Positions 52,397 through 60,974 of a stretch of DNA of 64,000 nucleotides are shown here, piece by piece (position 1 is the first letter of the stretch; every line of letters starts with the position of its first letter). Source of the stretch: Actinokineospora xionganensis (GTDB lineage: Bacteria; Actinomycetota; Actinomycetes; Mycobacteriales; Pseudonocardiaceae). The position numbers and the translations under genes were made by a program. The stretch is from assembly GCF_014323725.1 (NCBI RefSeq), contig NZ_JABVED010000007.1, positions 118,250 through 182,249 on the forward strand, in the 5' to 3' direction. Under the pieces are notes generated by a model that was not told the DNA's origin, searched no databases, and saw only the letters and a list, made by a program, of their open reading frames with translations.

Positions 52397-53326
52397 ATGC
52401 GTGCAGTCCTTGTGGTGAACCCGCAGGCCACGGCGACCACGCCGGCAGGCCGTGACGTGCTCGCGCACGCGCTGGCCAGCCAGGTGAAGCTCGACGTCGT
52501 CGAGACCGACTACCGCGGCCACGCGATGGCCGCGGCGGCACAGGCCGCGGTCGACAACGTCGACCTGGTCGTGGCGCACGGCGGCGACGGCACGGTCAAC
52601 GAGGTCGTCAACGGGCTGCTCGCGGCCGGGACCGCTGAGACGCGACCGATGCTCGGGGTCGTGCCGGGCGGCTCGGCGAACGTCTTCGCGCGGGCTCTGG
52701 GACTGCCGCGCCATCCGGTCGAGGCGACGCACGTGCTGCTGCGCGCCCTCGAGGAAGGCCGCAGTCGCCGCGTCGGGCTCGGGTCCGTCGACATCGGGGC
52801 GGGCCAACACCGCTGGTTCACTTTCAGCGCGGGCATGGGCTGGGACGCCGATGTCGTCGCCGACGTCGACCGCAAGCGTGGGAAGAAGGCCAGCCCGGCG
52901 CTCTACGCGCGGGTCGCCGCCGCGCGGTATGTCCGCCCGGGGCACAGCAGGCCGGACCTGACGATCGAGATTCCCGGCGAGGAGCCCATCGAGGGCCTAC
53001 GGCTGGCGTTCGTGTCCAACACCGACCCGTGGACCTATCTGGGCACCAGGGCGATCCACCTCAACCCCGGCTGCTCGTTCGAGACCGGCCTGGGGCTGTT
53101 CGCGCTGCGGACCATGCGGATGCCCACCGTGGTGCGGCACATCAGCCAGGCGTTCAGCGCGAACGGTGAGACCAGGGGCAAGAACCTGGTCCGCCGCGAC
53201 GACGTCGCCAAGATCATCGTGAGCGCCGCGGAGCCGGTGCGGCTGCAGTGTGACGGAGACCTCATCGGAGCCCGCACCAGGGTCGAATTCGCCTCCGTCC
53301 CAGGGGCCCTCGCGGTCGCGATCTGA
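52397..53326 (+). CDS. Diacylglycerol/lipid kinase-family protein
   Basis: A 309-residue DgkB/YegS-type kinase. It starts MRAVLVVNPQATATTPAGRD, with the nucleotide-binding VVAHGGDGTVNEVVNGL, VVPGGSANVFARALGLP and a C-terminal beta-sandwich. Such enzymes phosphorylate diacylglycerol or related lipids with ATP and recycle membrane lipid. A leaderless -10 fixes the ATG at 52397; a much longer frame reaching back to 52139 is rejected. It is separate from, and upstream of, whiB1. Confidence 0.88.
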   Translation: MRAVLVVNPQATATTPAGRDVLAHALASQVKLDVVETDYRGHAMAAAAQAAVDNVDLVVAHGGDGTVNEVVNGLLAAGTAETRPMLGVVPGGSANVFARALGLPRHPVEATHVLLRALEEGRSRRVGLGSVDIGAGQHRWFTFSAGMGWDADVVADVDRKRGKKASPALYARVAAARYVRPGHSRPDLTIEIPGEEPIEGLRLAFVSNTDPWTYLGTRAIHLNPGCSFETGLGLFALRTMRMPTVVRHISQAFSANGETRGKNLVRRDDVAKIIVSAAEPVRLQCDGDLIGARTRVEFASVPGALAVAI

Positions 53327-53404
53327 TCTATCGGTCCAGACCAGCCGGGCGTGAGACCAAATCGTTGCTCTCCGGAGCGATAGGGCGCTGACGTCGATCT
53401 TTCG

Positions 53405-53420
53405 GGTGAGTTCACTCACC
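53405..53420. promoter_or_regulatory. CRP-type site 1 upstream of whiB1
   Basis: GGTGA-GTTCAC-TCACC contains a perfect GTGA-N6-TCAC core (53406-53419), the consensus of the cAMP receptor protein family. It lies upstream of the TTGACA at 53437-53442. Confidence 0.65.
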
Positions 53421-53436
53421 GGCCCGCGATGAACCC

Positions 53437-53469
53437 TTGACATCCGGCTGGTTCGTGAAACCATTCACA
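53437..53469. promoter_or_regulatory. whiB1 promoter region with CRP-type site 2
   Basis: A consensus -35 TTGACA (53437-53442) is followed by a second perfect GTGA-N6-TCAC core (53455-53468, CGTGA-AACCAT-TCACA). It sits where the -10 would be, so binding there would repress. In Mycobacterium tuberculosis whiB1 is directly regulated by CRP through paired sites; the same control is inferred. Confidence 0.65.
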
Positions 53470-53538
53470 AGCACCCCGACGACCGGATGACGACTAGTGG
53501 CGCGCTATCTGCGCGCCCGATGCGAGGAGCAAGTAGAA

Positions 53539-53793
53539 ATGGACTGGCGCCACCGCGCGGCCTGCCGTGACGAGGACCCCGAGCTGTTCTTCCCCGTGGG
53601 AACAAGCGGCCCGGCGATCCTGCAGGTCTCCGAGGCGAAGGCCGTTTGCCACCGCTGCCCCGTCGCCTCCAACTGCCTGTCCTGGGCACTCGAGAGCGGC
53701 CAGGATGCTGGCGTTTGGGGCGGAATGAGCGAGGACGAGCGTCGTGCGCTGAAGCGCCGCAACGCCCGGACCCGGGCACGTAGCAACGCCTGA
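53539..53793 (+). CDS. whiB1: WhiB1-type iron-sulfur transcription regulator
   Basis: An 84-residue Wbl protein. The four [4Fe-4S] ligands are Cys9, Cys37, Cys40 and Cys46 (CHRCPVASNC), and the family G(V/I)WGG turn is in GVWGGMSEDERRALKRR, followed by a basic DNA-binding tail. The start MDWRHRAAC equals the mycobacterial WhiB1 start, so a frame reaching back to 53497 is rejected. WhiB1 binds the main sigma factor and responds to nitric oxide. Two CRP-type sites lie upstream and a strong terminator downstream. Confidence 0.95.
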   Translation: MDWRHRAACRDEDPELFFPVGTSGPAILQVSEAKAVCHRCPVASNCLSWALESGQDAGVWGGMSEDERRALKRRNARTRARSNA

Positions 53794-53807
53794 GCTTCCC
53801 GCTACAC

Positions 53808-53851
53808 CGAAAGGCCCCCAACCCCCATTGCGCAGGGTTGGGGGCCTTTCG
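53808..53851 (+). terminator. Terminator after whiB1
   Basis: A perfect 17-bp stem (CGAAAGGCCCCCAACCC / GGGTTGGGGGCCTTTCG) with a 10-nt loop follows the whiB1 stop by 14 bp. Confidence 0.9.
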
Positions 53852-54031
53852 TATGCAATAGCGCACATCCCAATGCCATTCATCGCAATAACCGCACCGC
53901 TCACCGCTTATGAATAGGTATGCGTTGCGACGAGTGGTCGGCGTGATCTATCGACCGATCATCCGAGTGGCTCGGCTGGACCGATCTCACGCTGTTCTTG
54001 ATGTGCGAGATGAAGATCCCCGGACCTGGAG

Positions 54032-55546
54032 CTATCGGCGCTGGGAGAGCGGGACGCGCAGGACCGCTTCGGTGCCCTTGGGGTCGCGGCGGCGCAGCGA
54101 CAACGTGCCGCGGAGTTCGGACTCGACCAGGGTGCGGACGATCTGCAGGCCCAGGCCGTTCTGCCGTTCCAGCGAGAACCCGCTCGGCAGTCCCCGGCCA
54201 TCGTCGGCGACGACCACGTCGAGCCACCGCGAAGAGCGGTCGGCCGCGACGACGACCTCACCGGAGTGCCCGGCCGGGTAGGCGTGCTCGACGGCGTTCT
54301 GGACCAGTTCGGTCAGCACCATCACCAACGGGGTGGCGACCTCAGCGGCGACCACGCCGAACTGGCCCGTCTTGCGGACCTTCACATGGCTCTCGGCCAC
54401 CGCGACGTCGCCGACGACCGGAATCACCTTGTCCACCAACGCATCCAGGTCGACGCGCTCGTCGACCGAAGTCGACAGGGTCTCGTGGACCATGGCGATC
54501 GCGGCGACCCGGCGGACCGACTCGGCGAGGGCTTCCTTCGCCTCCGGGCTGTTGGTCCGGCGGGATTGCAGGCGCAGCAACGCGGCCACCGTCTGAAGGT
54601 TGTTCTTCACCCGGTGGTGGATCTCGCGGATCGTCGCGTCCTTCGACAGGAGCGCGCGGTCGCGGCGGCGGACCTCGGTGACGTCGCGGCACAGGACCAG
54701 CGCCCCCGCCGAGGTGCCGCGCGGGCGCAGGGGAAGCGCGCGGAACAGCACCGCGGCGCCGCGGCGGGACTCCGCCTCGGCGCGCATGCTGGTCTGGCCG
54801 TCGAGGGCGAGCAGGATGCGCTGGGCTATCTCGGTGGCGTCGAACGGGTCGGCGATGAGCGACCTGGTCAGCGGCGCGAGGCGGACGCCGACGAGGTCGG
54901 CGGCGTGGCCCATGCGGTGGTACGCCGAGAGCGCGTTGGGGCTGGCGAAGACCACCGCGCCCGCCGGGTCGAGCCGGATGAGGCCGTCGCCGACGCGGGG
55001 GCTGGTGTGCACGTCCGGGGACGGCTCGGCGGTGGGGAACGAGCCGTCGGTGACCATCTGGCACAGGTCGCCCGCGATGCCCAGGTAGGCGATCTCCAGG
55101 GCGCTGGGGACGCGCGGCACAGCCAGGTTGGTCTCGCGGGACAGCACGGCCACGATCTCGCCGCCGAACGACACCGGGATGACCTCGCGGCGAACCGGGA
55201 CACCGAGGTGCCAGCGTGGGTCCTCCTCGCGGCAGATCCGGCGCTCGGCGATCGCCCGGCGCAACTGCGGGTGTTCGAACGCGGTGGTGTGGCTGCCGAC
55301 TACGTCGTCGGGGTGCGCGGTGGGAGCCGTGGTCGGCCGCGCCTGCGCGACACAGAGGAACCGCTCCTCCGCGTCGGGTGGCAGCGGCTTGCCGTCGTCG
55401 CCCTCGGTTTGGGCGACCCACAGCAGGAAGTCGGCGAACGACAGGTCTGAGAGCAGCTGCCACTCCGCGACGACGGTCTGCAGGTGGTCGATCGCGCCGA
55501 CGGACAAGCCTGTGTGGTCGGCGAGAAGGTCAGCCAGAGTGGACAC
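54032..55546 (-). CDS. pdtaS: Sensor histidine kinase PdtaS
   Basis: A 504-residue soluble kinase. A GAF domain lies at about 1-160, a PAS domain at about 180-290, then a HisKA_2 dimer/phosphoacceptor region with EIHHRVKNNLQTVAALLRLQ (His310/311) and an HATPase domain with ELVQNAVEHAY, DDGRGLP and GLGLQIV. It has no membrane segment. In mycobacteria PdtaS phosphorylates the RNA-binding ANTAR regulator PdtaR, encoded elsewhere. The position next to whiB1 and a biotinyl-domain protein equals Rv3220c. GTG 55546 is the start. Confidence 0.92.
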   Translation of the reverse strand: MSTLADLLADHTGLSVGAIDHLQTVVAEWQLLSDLSFADFLLWVAQTEGDDGKPLPPDAEERFLCVAQARPTTAPTAHPDDVVGSHTTAFEHPQLRRAIAERRICREEDPRWHLGVPVRREVIPVSFGGEIVAVLSRETNLAVPRVPSALEIAYLGIAGDLCQMVTDGSFPTAEPSPDVHTSPRVGDGLIRLDPAGAVVFASPNALSAYHRMGHAADLVGVRLAPLTRSLIADPFDATEIAQRILLALDGQTSMRAEAESRRGAAVLFRALPLRPRGTSAGALVLCRDVTEVRRRDRALLSKDATIREIHHRVKNNLQTVAALLRLQSRRTNSPEAKEALAESVRRVAAIAMVHETLSTSVDERVDLDALVDKVIPVVGDVAVAESHVKVRKTGQFGVVAAEVATPLVMVLTELVQNAVEHAYPAGHSGEVVVAADRSSRWLDVVVADDGRGLPSGFSLERQNGLGLQIVRTLVESELRGTLSLRRRDPKGTEAVLRVPLSQRR

Positions 55547-55570
55547 TTCTGCTCCGGACTACTCGCGAAA

Positions 55571-55590
55571 GCACTGGTCAGAGCCAGTGC
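55571..55590 (-). terminator. Short hairpin between the biotinyl-domain gene and pdtaS
   Basis: GCACTGG and CCAGTGC form a 7-bp stem with a 6-nt loop just after the stop of the biotinyl-domain gene (minus strand). It is weak but suitably placed. Confidence 0.45.
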
Positions 55591-55597
55591 CGGGGGA

Positions 55598-55813
55598 CTA
55601 TTCGACGACCGCGATCAGGTCGTGCTCCTGGACGACGTCGCCTTCCTTGACGGCGAGCTTGGTCAGCGTGCCGTCCTCCTCGGTCAGCACCGGGATTTCC
55701 ATCTTCATGGATTCCAGGATCACCACCGTGTCACCCGCGACCAAGGTCTGTCCCTCGTGGGCGACCACCTTCAGCACGTTGGCGACGATCTCGGCCTCGA
55801 TCTGCTGGCCCAT
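55598..55813 (-). CDS. Biotin/lipoyl attachment-domain protein (TB7.3-like)
   Basis: A 71-residue single biotinyl domain. The modified Lys is in ESMKMEIPV, and the flanking VKEGDVVQEHDLIAVVE completes the barrel. Length and sequence pattern equal mycobacterial TB7.3 (Rv3221c), a biotinylated small protein thought to serve as a carboxyl carrier. The ATG at 55813 gives MGQQIEAEIV; longer frames upstream lack resemblance. It lies between bL37 (divergent) and pdtaS. Confidence 0.93.
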   Translation of the reverse strand: MGQQIEAEIVANVLKVVAHEGQTLVAGDTVVILESMKMEIPVLTEEDGTLTKLAVKEGDVVQEHDLIAVVE

Positions 55814-55985
55814 CGACCGTTCCTCCTCAAGCGAGTTCTGCTCGCCACAATCCAACCACGTATCGGCCCTGGCGAACGCGACAACGAGCACGTGGCAAAA
55901 TTGTCGGCGAAGGTGTGCCGTCCGAGTGCCATCGGTGTGCTAGACGGCCCATGCTCATGCTCAGCCCTACGTAGGAGGAACTCCG

Positions 55986-56060
55986 ATGTCGAAGCGCGCC
56001 CGCAAGCGTCGTGACCGTAAGAAGGGTGGCGCGAACCACGGTAAGCGCCCCAACGCCTGA
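55986..56060 (+). CDS. Ribosomal protein bL37
   Basis: A 24-residue, very basic protein MSKRARKRRDRKKGGANHGK followed by RPNA. It matches the pattern of bL37, the small actinobacterial protein found in mycobacterial 50S subunits near the peptidyl-transferase region. AGGAGGA lies upstream of the ATG, and a very strong hairpin follows. It is too short for routine gene finders. Confidence 0.9.
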   Translation: MSKRARKRRDRKKGGANHGKRPNA

Positions 56061-56072
56061 GCATCCGCTCAC

Positions 56073-56117
56073 GTACGACAGAGGCCCCGGCAGTTGATGC
56101 CGGGGCCTCTGTCGTAC
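56073..56117. terminator. Bidirectional terminator between bL37 and rsrA
   Basis: A perfect 20-bp stem (56073-56092 with 56098-56117) with a 5-nt loop GTTGA, between convergent genes. It is the longest hairpin in the window. Confidence 0.95.
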
Positions 56118-56123
56118 ACAGGA

Positions 56124-56405
56124 CTATTCCTTGATGTTCACTCCACCGTGTTTGATCACGGTCTGCCGGATGGACGCGCGCAGGCGCTCCTTGAACTCAT
56201 CCGGGGCGTGGTCTCCGCCGCACTTGCGGGCCAGCAGGATCTTCAAGTGCTCCTCGATGCCGTACTGCTCAAGGCATGGGCTGCACTCGTTGAGGTGGCG
56301 CTCCAGGACGGCGCGGCGGGTGACGTCGCACTCCTGGTCGAGGAACAGCCACACCTCGTTGAGGACGTCGGAGCAGTCGGTCTCGTGGTGGTTCCCGCAG
56401 CTCAC
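56124..56405 (-). CDS. rsrA: Zinc-binding redox-sensitive anti-sigma factor
   Basis: A 93-residue ZAS-family anti-sigma factor. The motif HLNECSPC gives His37-x3-Cys41-x2-Cys44, and Cys11 is the fourth conserved ligand. Thiol oxidation forms a disulfide, releases zinc and frees the sigma factor (RsrA in Streptomyces, RshA in mycobacteria). GTG 56405 overlaps the sigma gene's stop by four bases, so the two are translationally coupled. Confidence 0.93.
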   Translation of the reverse strand: MSCGNHHETDCSDVLNEVWLFLDQECDVTRRAVLERHLNECSPCLEQYGIEEHLKILLARKCGGDHAPDEFKERLRASIRQTVIKHGGVNIKE

Positions 56406-57022
56406 TTCCCCGTCACCTCCCGCGACGCCGAGCGCATGAACCCACGTTCCTTCGCCACGTCGGCCAACAGGTCGCGCAGCAGCCGCCTGCCGCGGTGCAG
56501 CCGCGACATGACGGTGCCGATGGGGGTACCCATGATCTCGGCGATCTCCTTGTACGCGAAGCCTTCCACGTCCGCCAGGTATACCGCGAGGCGGAACTCC
56601 TCGGGAAGTTCCTGCAGGGCCTTCTTGACGTCGTCGTCGGGCAGCAGGTCCATCGCCTCGACCTCCGCGGAGCGCAGCCCGCTGGAGGTGTGGTTCTCGG
56701 CCTTGGCGAGCTGCCAGTCGGTGATCTCGTCGGTCGGCGACTGCAAAGGCTGCCGCTGACGCTTGCGGTAGCCGTTGATGTAGGTGTTGGTCAGGATCCG
56801 GTACAGCCAGGCCTTGAGGTTGGTGCCCGCGGAGAAGGACTCGAACGCGGAGAAGGCCTTGAGGTACGTCTCCTGAACCAGGTCCTCGGCGTCGGCCGGG
56901 TTGCGCGTCATGCGCAGGGCGGCCGAGTAGAGCTGGTCGATCATGGGCATGGCGTCGCGCTCGAACCGCTCGGCCCGCTGGGCGGAGGTCTCGACCGCAG
57001 TGGTCGCTTCGGTGCGGGGCAC
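56402..57022 (-). CDS. sigR: RNA polymerase sigma factor SigR/SigH (ECF, thiol stress)
   Basis: A 206-residue ECF sigma factor. Region 2 has [20 protein letters not shown] and [17 protein letters not shown]; region 4 has [20 protein letters not shown] and [18 protein letters not shown]. It directs thiol-oxidative stress genes and is held by RsrA. GTG 57022 with GGGAG six bases upstream is the main start. The frame stays open for 48 more codons upstream, with GTG codons at 57157 and 57166, so a longer isoform like Streptomyces sigma-R' is possible from the stress promoter at 57167-57193. Confidence 0.93.
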   Translation of the reverse strand: MPRTEATTAVETSAQRAERFERDAMPMIDQLYSAALRMTRNPADAEDLVQETYLKAFSAFESFSAGTNLKAWLYRILTNTYINGYRKRQRQPLQSPTDEITDWQLAKAENHTSSGLRSAEVEAMDLLPDDDVKKALQELPEEFRLAVYLADVEGFAYKEIAEIMGTPIGTVMSRLHRGRRLLRDLLADVAKERGFMRSASREVTGK

Positions 57023-57166
57023 CGTGCTCCCTTCGATCGTCGGATGCGCATACGGCTTCACAGAGCTTACGCGGCCGACGCCGGGGCGGCTGTGGCCCGA
57101 GACACGCGCGGGGCGTGAGTTCGGACGCTTCGATTCATGGATCAGCTCGGTCAGCACCTCCCGCAC

Positions 57167-57193
57167 AACACACGTGCGGGGTCGCGCATTCCC
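57167..57193 (-). promoter_or_regulatory. Sigma-R-type autoregulatory promoter of sigR
   Basis: On the minus strand GGGAAT (57188-57193) is followed after exactly 18 bp by GTT (57167-57169), the consensus recognised by SigR/SigH. Transcription would begin around 57160, at or just before the in-frame GTG at 57157. Confidence 0.8.
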
Positions 57194-57199
57194 CGGATC

Positions 57200-57205
57200 T
57201 AGGGT
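57200..57205 (+). promoter_or_regulatory. Leaderless -10 of ybaK
   Basis: TAGGGT ends exactly seven bases before the GTG at 57212. It is adjacent to the divergent sigma-R promoter. Confidence 0.65.
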
Positions 57206-57211
57206 GTTCTC

Positions 57212-57691
57212 GTGGCTGGACGAGGGACACCTGCGACTTCACTGTTGGTGAAGCGATCGATCACACATCGTTTGCACTCCTACGAGCACGATCCCCGGGA
57301 GTCCTACGGTCTGGAAGCCGCCTCGGCGCTGGGGGTGTCGCCTGATCGGGTGTTCAAGACCTTGCTGGCTGAGGTCGACGGGGTGTTGACCGTGGGGGTG
57401 GTGCCCGTGGTGCACCAACTCGACCTGAAGGCGCTGGCGGCGGCCGTGGGTGGGAAGCGGGCGAAGATGGCGGATGTGGCGCTTGCCGAGCGGACCACCG
57501 GGTATGTGGCGGGCGGGATCTCGCCGCTTGGGCAGCGGAAGCGGCTGGCGACGGTGGTGGATGCGAGTGCTTTGGGGTTCGAGACGATGTTTTGTTCGGG
57601 TGGGCGGCGGGGGTTGGAGATCGAGATCGCGCCTGCTGATCTGGTTGCCCTGCTGTCGGCGCGGGTGGCGCCGATCGCGGCCACCGGCTGA
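57212..57691 (+). CDS. ybaK: Cys-tRNA(Pro)/Cys-tRNA(Cys) deacylase YbaK
   Basis: A 159-residue YbaK/EbsC-type trans-editing enzyme that hydrolyses mischarged Cys-tRNA(Pro). The catalytic Lys lies in [13 protein letters not shown], and [20 protein letters not shown] with [12 protein letters not shown] matches the family. Leaderless start GTG 57212. It is divergent from sigR and may be influenced by the sigma-R promoter region. Its TGA abuts the stop of the convergent HEAT-like gene. Confidence 0.92.
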   Translation: MAGRGTPATSLLVKRSITHRLHSYEHDPRESYGLEAASALGVSPDRVFKTLLAEVDGVLTVGVVPVVHQLDLKALAAAVGGKRAKMADVALAERTTGYVAGGISPLGQRKRLATVVDASALGFETMFCSGGRRGLEIEIAPADLVALLSARVAPIAATG

Positions 57692-58159
57692 TCAAGGCTG
57701 ATCGGCTGCAGGTCGCGGTGGAAGCAGGACCGGTGTGAGTGCGGTCAACGCTCTCCTGAGAAGCCGTGCGCCCCGTCGCACCTGATCGTCCTCGTCATCC
57801 AGCAGCGCTTCACACTCCCCTACGGCGGCATCACGCTCATCGCCGTAAACGACGAACACATCGATGATCGCCGTGTAGATCCAATCGGCGTGGTTGTCGT
57901 CCGCGACGGTGAGCGCCCGCGCCACAACGGTGTATCCAGCCAGGTCCTGCCGACGAAGCAACGCCTCCGCGGTCACGCGGGTCACGAAGGTGTCAGCGGT
58001 GTCGAGCACGAGGGCGAGCAACGGTTCACGCGCCTGCCAGACATCGGCGAAGACCGCCAAGGCGCGGCCCGCGGCCGCTCGGTCGCGGTAGTCGGCGCTG
58101 CTCGCCAACGCGATCAGCTGGGCAACAGCCGCATGCCTCGTACTTTCCATGCGGCGCAT
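57692..58159 (-). CDS. HEAT-repeat-like helical protein
   Basis: A 155-residue all-helical protein with repeating motifs of the HEAT type, e.g. YRDRAAAGRALAVFADVWQA, DTFVTRVTAEALLRRQD and DQVRRGARLLRRAL. It probably acts as a binding scaffold. No signal or catalytic motif is seen. The start is ATG 58159, or ATG 58150 three codons later. Function unknown. Confidence 0.72.
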   Translation of the reverse strand: MRRMESTRHAAVAQLIALASSADYRDRAAAGRALAVFADVWQAREPLLALVLDTADTFVTRVTAEALLRRQDLAGYTVVARALTVADDNHADWIYTAIIDVFVVYGDERDAAVGECEALLDDEDDQVRRGARLLRRALTALTPVLLPPRPAADQP

Positions 58160-58219
58160 TCTCGGCGTTGGTGGGCCAACGACCGCACCGATTGCCTGGG
58201 CTGTCGGGGCGGGTAGGGC

Positions 58220-58834
58220 TCAGTCCAGGGGGCGGAGGATGCGATCGAGCCATTCCTCGACCGTCCGGGAGATCCTCGGCAGTTCCTTCTTCAGGCTGTG
58301 GTCGCCCGGCATCAGCACGACATCCCGGTGGTGGGCTTCGGCTGGTCTGCCGAAGGGGTCGGATTCGCCTTGGACCACCAGGGTGGGGACGGGGACGGCG
58401 TCCAGTTCGGGTTGGCGGGTCTTTTCCGGCTTGCCCGGTGGGTGCACGGGGAAGGCCAGGCAGACGACGGCCACGGCTTGGCCCTCCTGGGCGGTTCGGC
58501 ACGCCACCCTGGCCCCTGAGGAACGGCCGCCGAAGACCAGCGGTAGGTCGTCGAACCAGAGGGCTGAGAGGTGGTCGGCGACCGCCAGCCAAGCCGTGTC
58601 GAGTTGGCCCGCTGGGGCGGGGGCACGACGGCCTGCCACTCGGTAGGGCTGTTCGACCAGGGCGACGTGCACTCCCGCTGCGGTGGCGCCCCGGGTGGCA
58701 GCGACCAGGTCTGGGGCGCCGATTCCGCCGCCTGCGCCGTGGCCTAAGAGCAAACCGGCCCGGCCGCCTTCGGGGGCGCAGTGCAGTTCGGCCCTGGCCA
58801 GGCCGTGCGGCGTTTCGATCTCGGCGCGGGTCAT
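58220..58834 (-). CDS. Alpha/beta hydrolase (KANL3/Tex30-like dienelactone hydrolase fold)
   Basis: A 204-residue hydrolase. Oxyanion region LLLGHGAGGG, nucleophile Ser in VFGGRSSGARVA, acid in VVQGESDPFG and His in MPGDHSLK complete a triad. This short family acts on unknown esters or amides. The ATG at 58834 overlaps the stop of the SRAP gene by four bases, so the two are coupled. Confidence 0.87.
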   Translation of the reverse strand: MTRAEIETPHGLARAELHCAPEGGRAGLLLGHGAGGGIGAPDLVAATRGATAAGVHVALVEQPYRVAGRRAPAPAGQLDTAWLAVADHLSALWFDDLPLVFGGRSSGARVACRTAQEGQAVAVVCLAFPVHPPGKPEKTRQPELDAVPVPTLVVQGESDPFGRPAEAHHRDVVLMPGDHSLKKELPRISRTVEEWLDRILRPLD

Positions 58835-59604
58835 CGGGGGTTCTCGGTGGTGCTGAAGAGGTCCAGTTCGTCGAGTTCCTGGGCTTCCTCATAGGGTGCC
58901 AGGAGCTCCGGGCCGTTGTTGCGGACGCTGTTGACCGCCGTCGACACCGGGCGCATCTCCATCGTCGCGATGAAGTCCTCCGACGGGGGTGCGAGCAGTG
59001 CGGAGACGTCCGCTGAGTCCGGGTCGAGCCACTGGTCCCAGGCCGCTCGCTCAAGCACCAGGGGCATGCGGTCGTGGACCTCGGCGGGCCTGCCGACCGC
59101 TTCCGTGGTCAGGACCGAGCAGGTGATGAGCAGCGGTGAGTCGGGCTTGGACTCGTCGCGCCACGTCGTCCACAGGCCTGCCATCGCCAGGCTCGAGCCG
59201 TCGGCGGGGGCGGTGTAGAAGGGCTGTTTGATCTTGCCCTCGCGGCGCCACTCGTACCAGCCGCCTGCGGGGACGATGCAGCGACGCTCGGCCAGCGACT
59301 TCTTGAACGCCGGCTTCGTGGCCACGCTCTCCGAGCGGGCGTTGATCATGCGCGCGGCCCCGGACGCGTCCTTGGACCACGGCGGGACCAAGCCCCACCG
59401 CATGACCCGCAGGGTGCGTTCGGTCCGGCTCTGGTCGGCCGTGCCCTTGTCGTCGCGCGGGTGGCGCTGGACCACCGTGATGACCGGGTCGGTCGGGGCG
59501 ACGTTGTAGTCGACGGCGGGCGCGTCAGCCCCCAGGATGTCCAACGCGTCGAACTCGGCCGCCAGGGTCGCCGGGTCCTTCGTCGCCGCGTACCTGCCAC
59601 ACAA
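58831..59604 (-). CDS. SRAP/YedK-HMCES-family abasic-site protein
   Basis: A 257-residue protein that forms a thiazolidine crosslink with abasic sites in single-stranded DNA through its N-terminal cysteine. Reading from TTG 59604 gives [10 protein letters not shown], placing the essential Cys at position 2. GGAGG lies eight bases upstream. The active-site region also has [23 protein letters not shown] and [10 protein letters not shown] with the catalytic His. Longer frames to the first ATG would bury the cysteine and are rejected. It corresponds in position to Rv3226c. Confidence 0.93.
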   Translation of the reverse strand: MCGRYAATKDPATLAAEFDALDILGADAPAVDYNVAPTDPVITVVQRHPRDDKGTADQSRTERTLRVMRWGLVPPWSKDASGAARMINARSESVATKPAFKKSLAERRCIVPAGGWYEWRREGKIKQPFYTAPADGSSLAMAGLWTTWRDESKPDSPLLITCSVLTTEAVGRPAEVHDRMPLVLERAAWDQWLDPDSADVSALLAPPSEDFIATMEMRPVSTAVNSVRNNGPELLAPYEEAQELDELDLFSTTENPR

Positions 59605-59704
59605 AGCGCCCACCTCCAGCATGGAATGTCCGAATCGTGGCACGCCCGGCCGACAGTGGCGAGCCGGTATCCACAGCCCGGCCCAGGTGCGGGAGGATTG
59701 CCGC

Positions 59705-60973
59705 ATGCCGCAGCCCTGGTCAGCCCCGGTCGCGCCCGCCCCCGTCCGCTCCACCCTGGCGGTCCCCGGCTCCAAGTCGATCACCAACCGCGCCCTCGTC
59801 CTGGCCGCCCTCAGCGGCGGTTCGAGCACCCTCACCGGCGCCCTGCAGGGCCGGGACGCCGATCTGATGATCGACGCCCTGCGCGCCCTCGGCGTGCCGA
59901 TCGAGGTCGAGGGCACGACGATCTCCGTGGGCGCCCATGGCGGCTTCCGCGGTCCCGCGACCATCGACTGCGGACTCGCGGGCACGGTCATGCGCTTCGT
60001 CCCGCCCGCCGCCGTGCTGGCCGACGGGGAGATCCGGTTCGACGGCGACCCCCGGGCCCGCGAGCGGCCGATGGGCACGGTCCTCGACGCCCTGCGGGCC
60101 GTAGGGGCCACCGTGGACGGCGACGCCCTCCCCTTCACCCTGGCCGGGACCGGCGCCATCGCGGGCGGCACGGTCACCATCGACGCGTCGGCGTCCTCGC
60201 AGTTCGTGTCCGGTCTGCTGCTGTCGGGCGCGCGATACGACAAGGGCCTCACCGTCCACCATGACGGCAAGCCAGTCCCGTCGATGCCGCACATCGAGAT
60301 GACGGTCGGCATGCTGCGTGAGGCGGGGGTGACCGTGGACGACTCCGAGCCGAACACCTGGCGGGTGGAGCCCGGCCCGATCGCCGCGCGCGACTGGGTG
60401 ATCGAGCCCGACCTGTCCAACGCGACCCCGTTCCTCGCGGCCGCCGCGGTCACCGGCGGTGAGGTCACCATCACCGGTTGGCCCGCGCGCACGACCCAGC
60501 CCGGCGACGAGATCCGGAGCATCCTCGAAGCCATGGGCGCCGAGGTCACCTTGGCCGACGGCGCGCTGACCGTGCGCGGTCCGGCCAGGCTCACGGGTGT
60601 GGACATAGACCTGCGTGACGTCGGCGAGCTGACGCCGACCGTCGCCGCGCTCGCCGCGCTGGCGCAGGGAACGTCGCGGCTGCGCGGCATCGCGCACCTG
60701 CGCGGCCACGAGACCGACCGGCTCGCCGCGCTGACCGCCGAGATCACCGGTTTGGGCGGCGACGCGGAGGAGACCGACGACGGCCTGGTCATCCGCCCTG
60801 TCCCGCTGCACGGCGGCCCCTGGCGGGCCTACGCCGACCACCGGATGGCGACGGCGGGCGCGATCATCGGCCTGGTCGTCGACGGCGTGTCGGTCGACGA
60901 CATCAGCACCACCGCCAAGACGATGCCCGACTTCCCCGAGCTCTGGACCCGGATGCTCACGGGAGTCAACTGA
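59705..60973 (+). CDS. aroA: 3-phosphoshikimate 1-carboxyvinyltransferase (EPSP synthase)
   Basis: A 422-residue class I EPSP synthase of the shikimate pathway, transferring enolpyruvate from PEP to shikimate-3-phosphate. Visible signatures are [64 protein letters not shown] and [10 protein letters not shown]. The ATG at 59705 follows GGGAGGA. The stop lies one base before the start of rsgA, so the two form an operon, as in mycobacteria. Confidence 0.97.
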   Translation: MPQPWSAPVAPAPVRSTLAVPGSKSITNRALVLAALSGGSSTLTGALQGRDADLMIDALRALGVPIEVEGTTISVGAHGGFRGPATIDCGLAGTVMRFVPPAAVLADGEIRFDGDPRARERPMGTVLDALRAVGATVDGDALPFTLAGTGAIAGGTVTIDASASSQFVSGLLLSGARYDKGLTVHHDGKPVPSMPHIEMTVGMLREAGVTVDDSEPNTWRVEPGPIAARDWVIEPDLSNATPFLAAAAVTGGEVTITGWPARTTQPGDEIRSILEAMGAEVTLADGALTVRGPARLTGVDIDLRDVGELTPTVAALAALAQGTSRLRGIAHLRGHETDRLAALTAEITGLGGDAEETDDGLVIRPVPLHGGPWRAYADHRMATAGAIIGLVVDGVSVDDISTTAKTMPDFPELWTRMLTGVN

Positions 60974-60974
60974 C

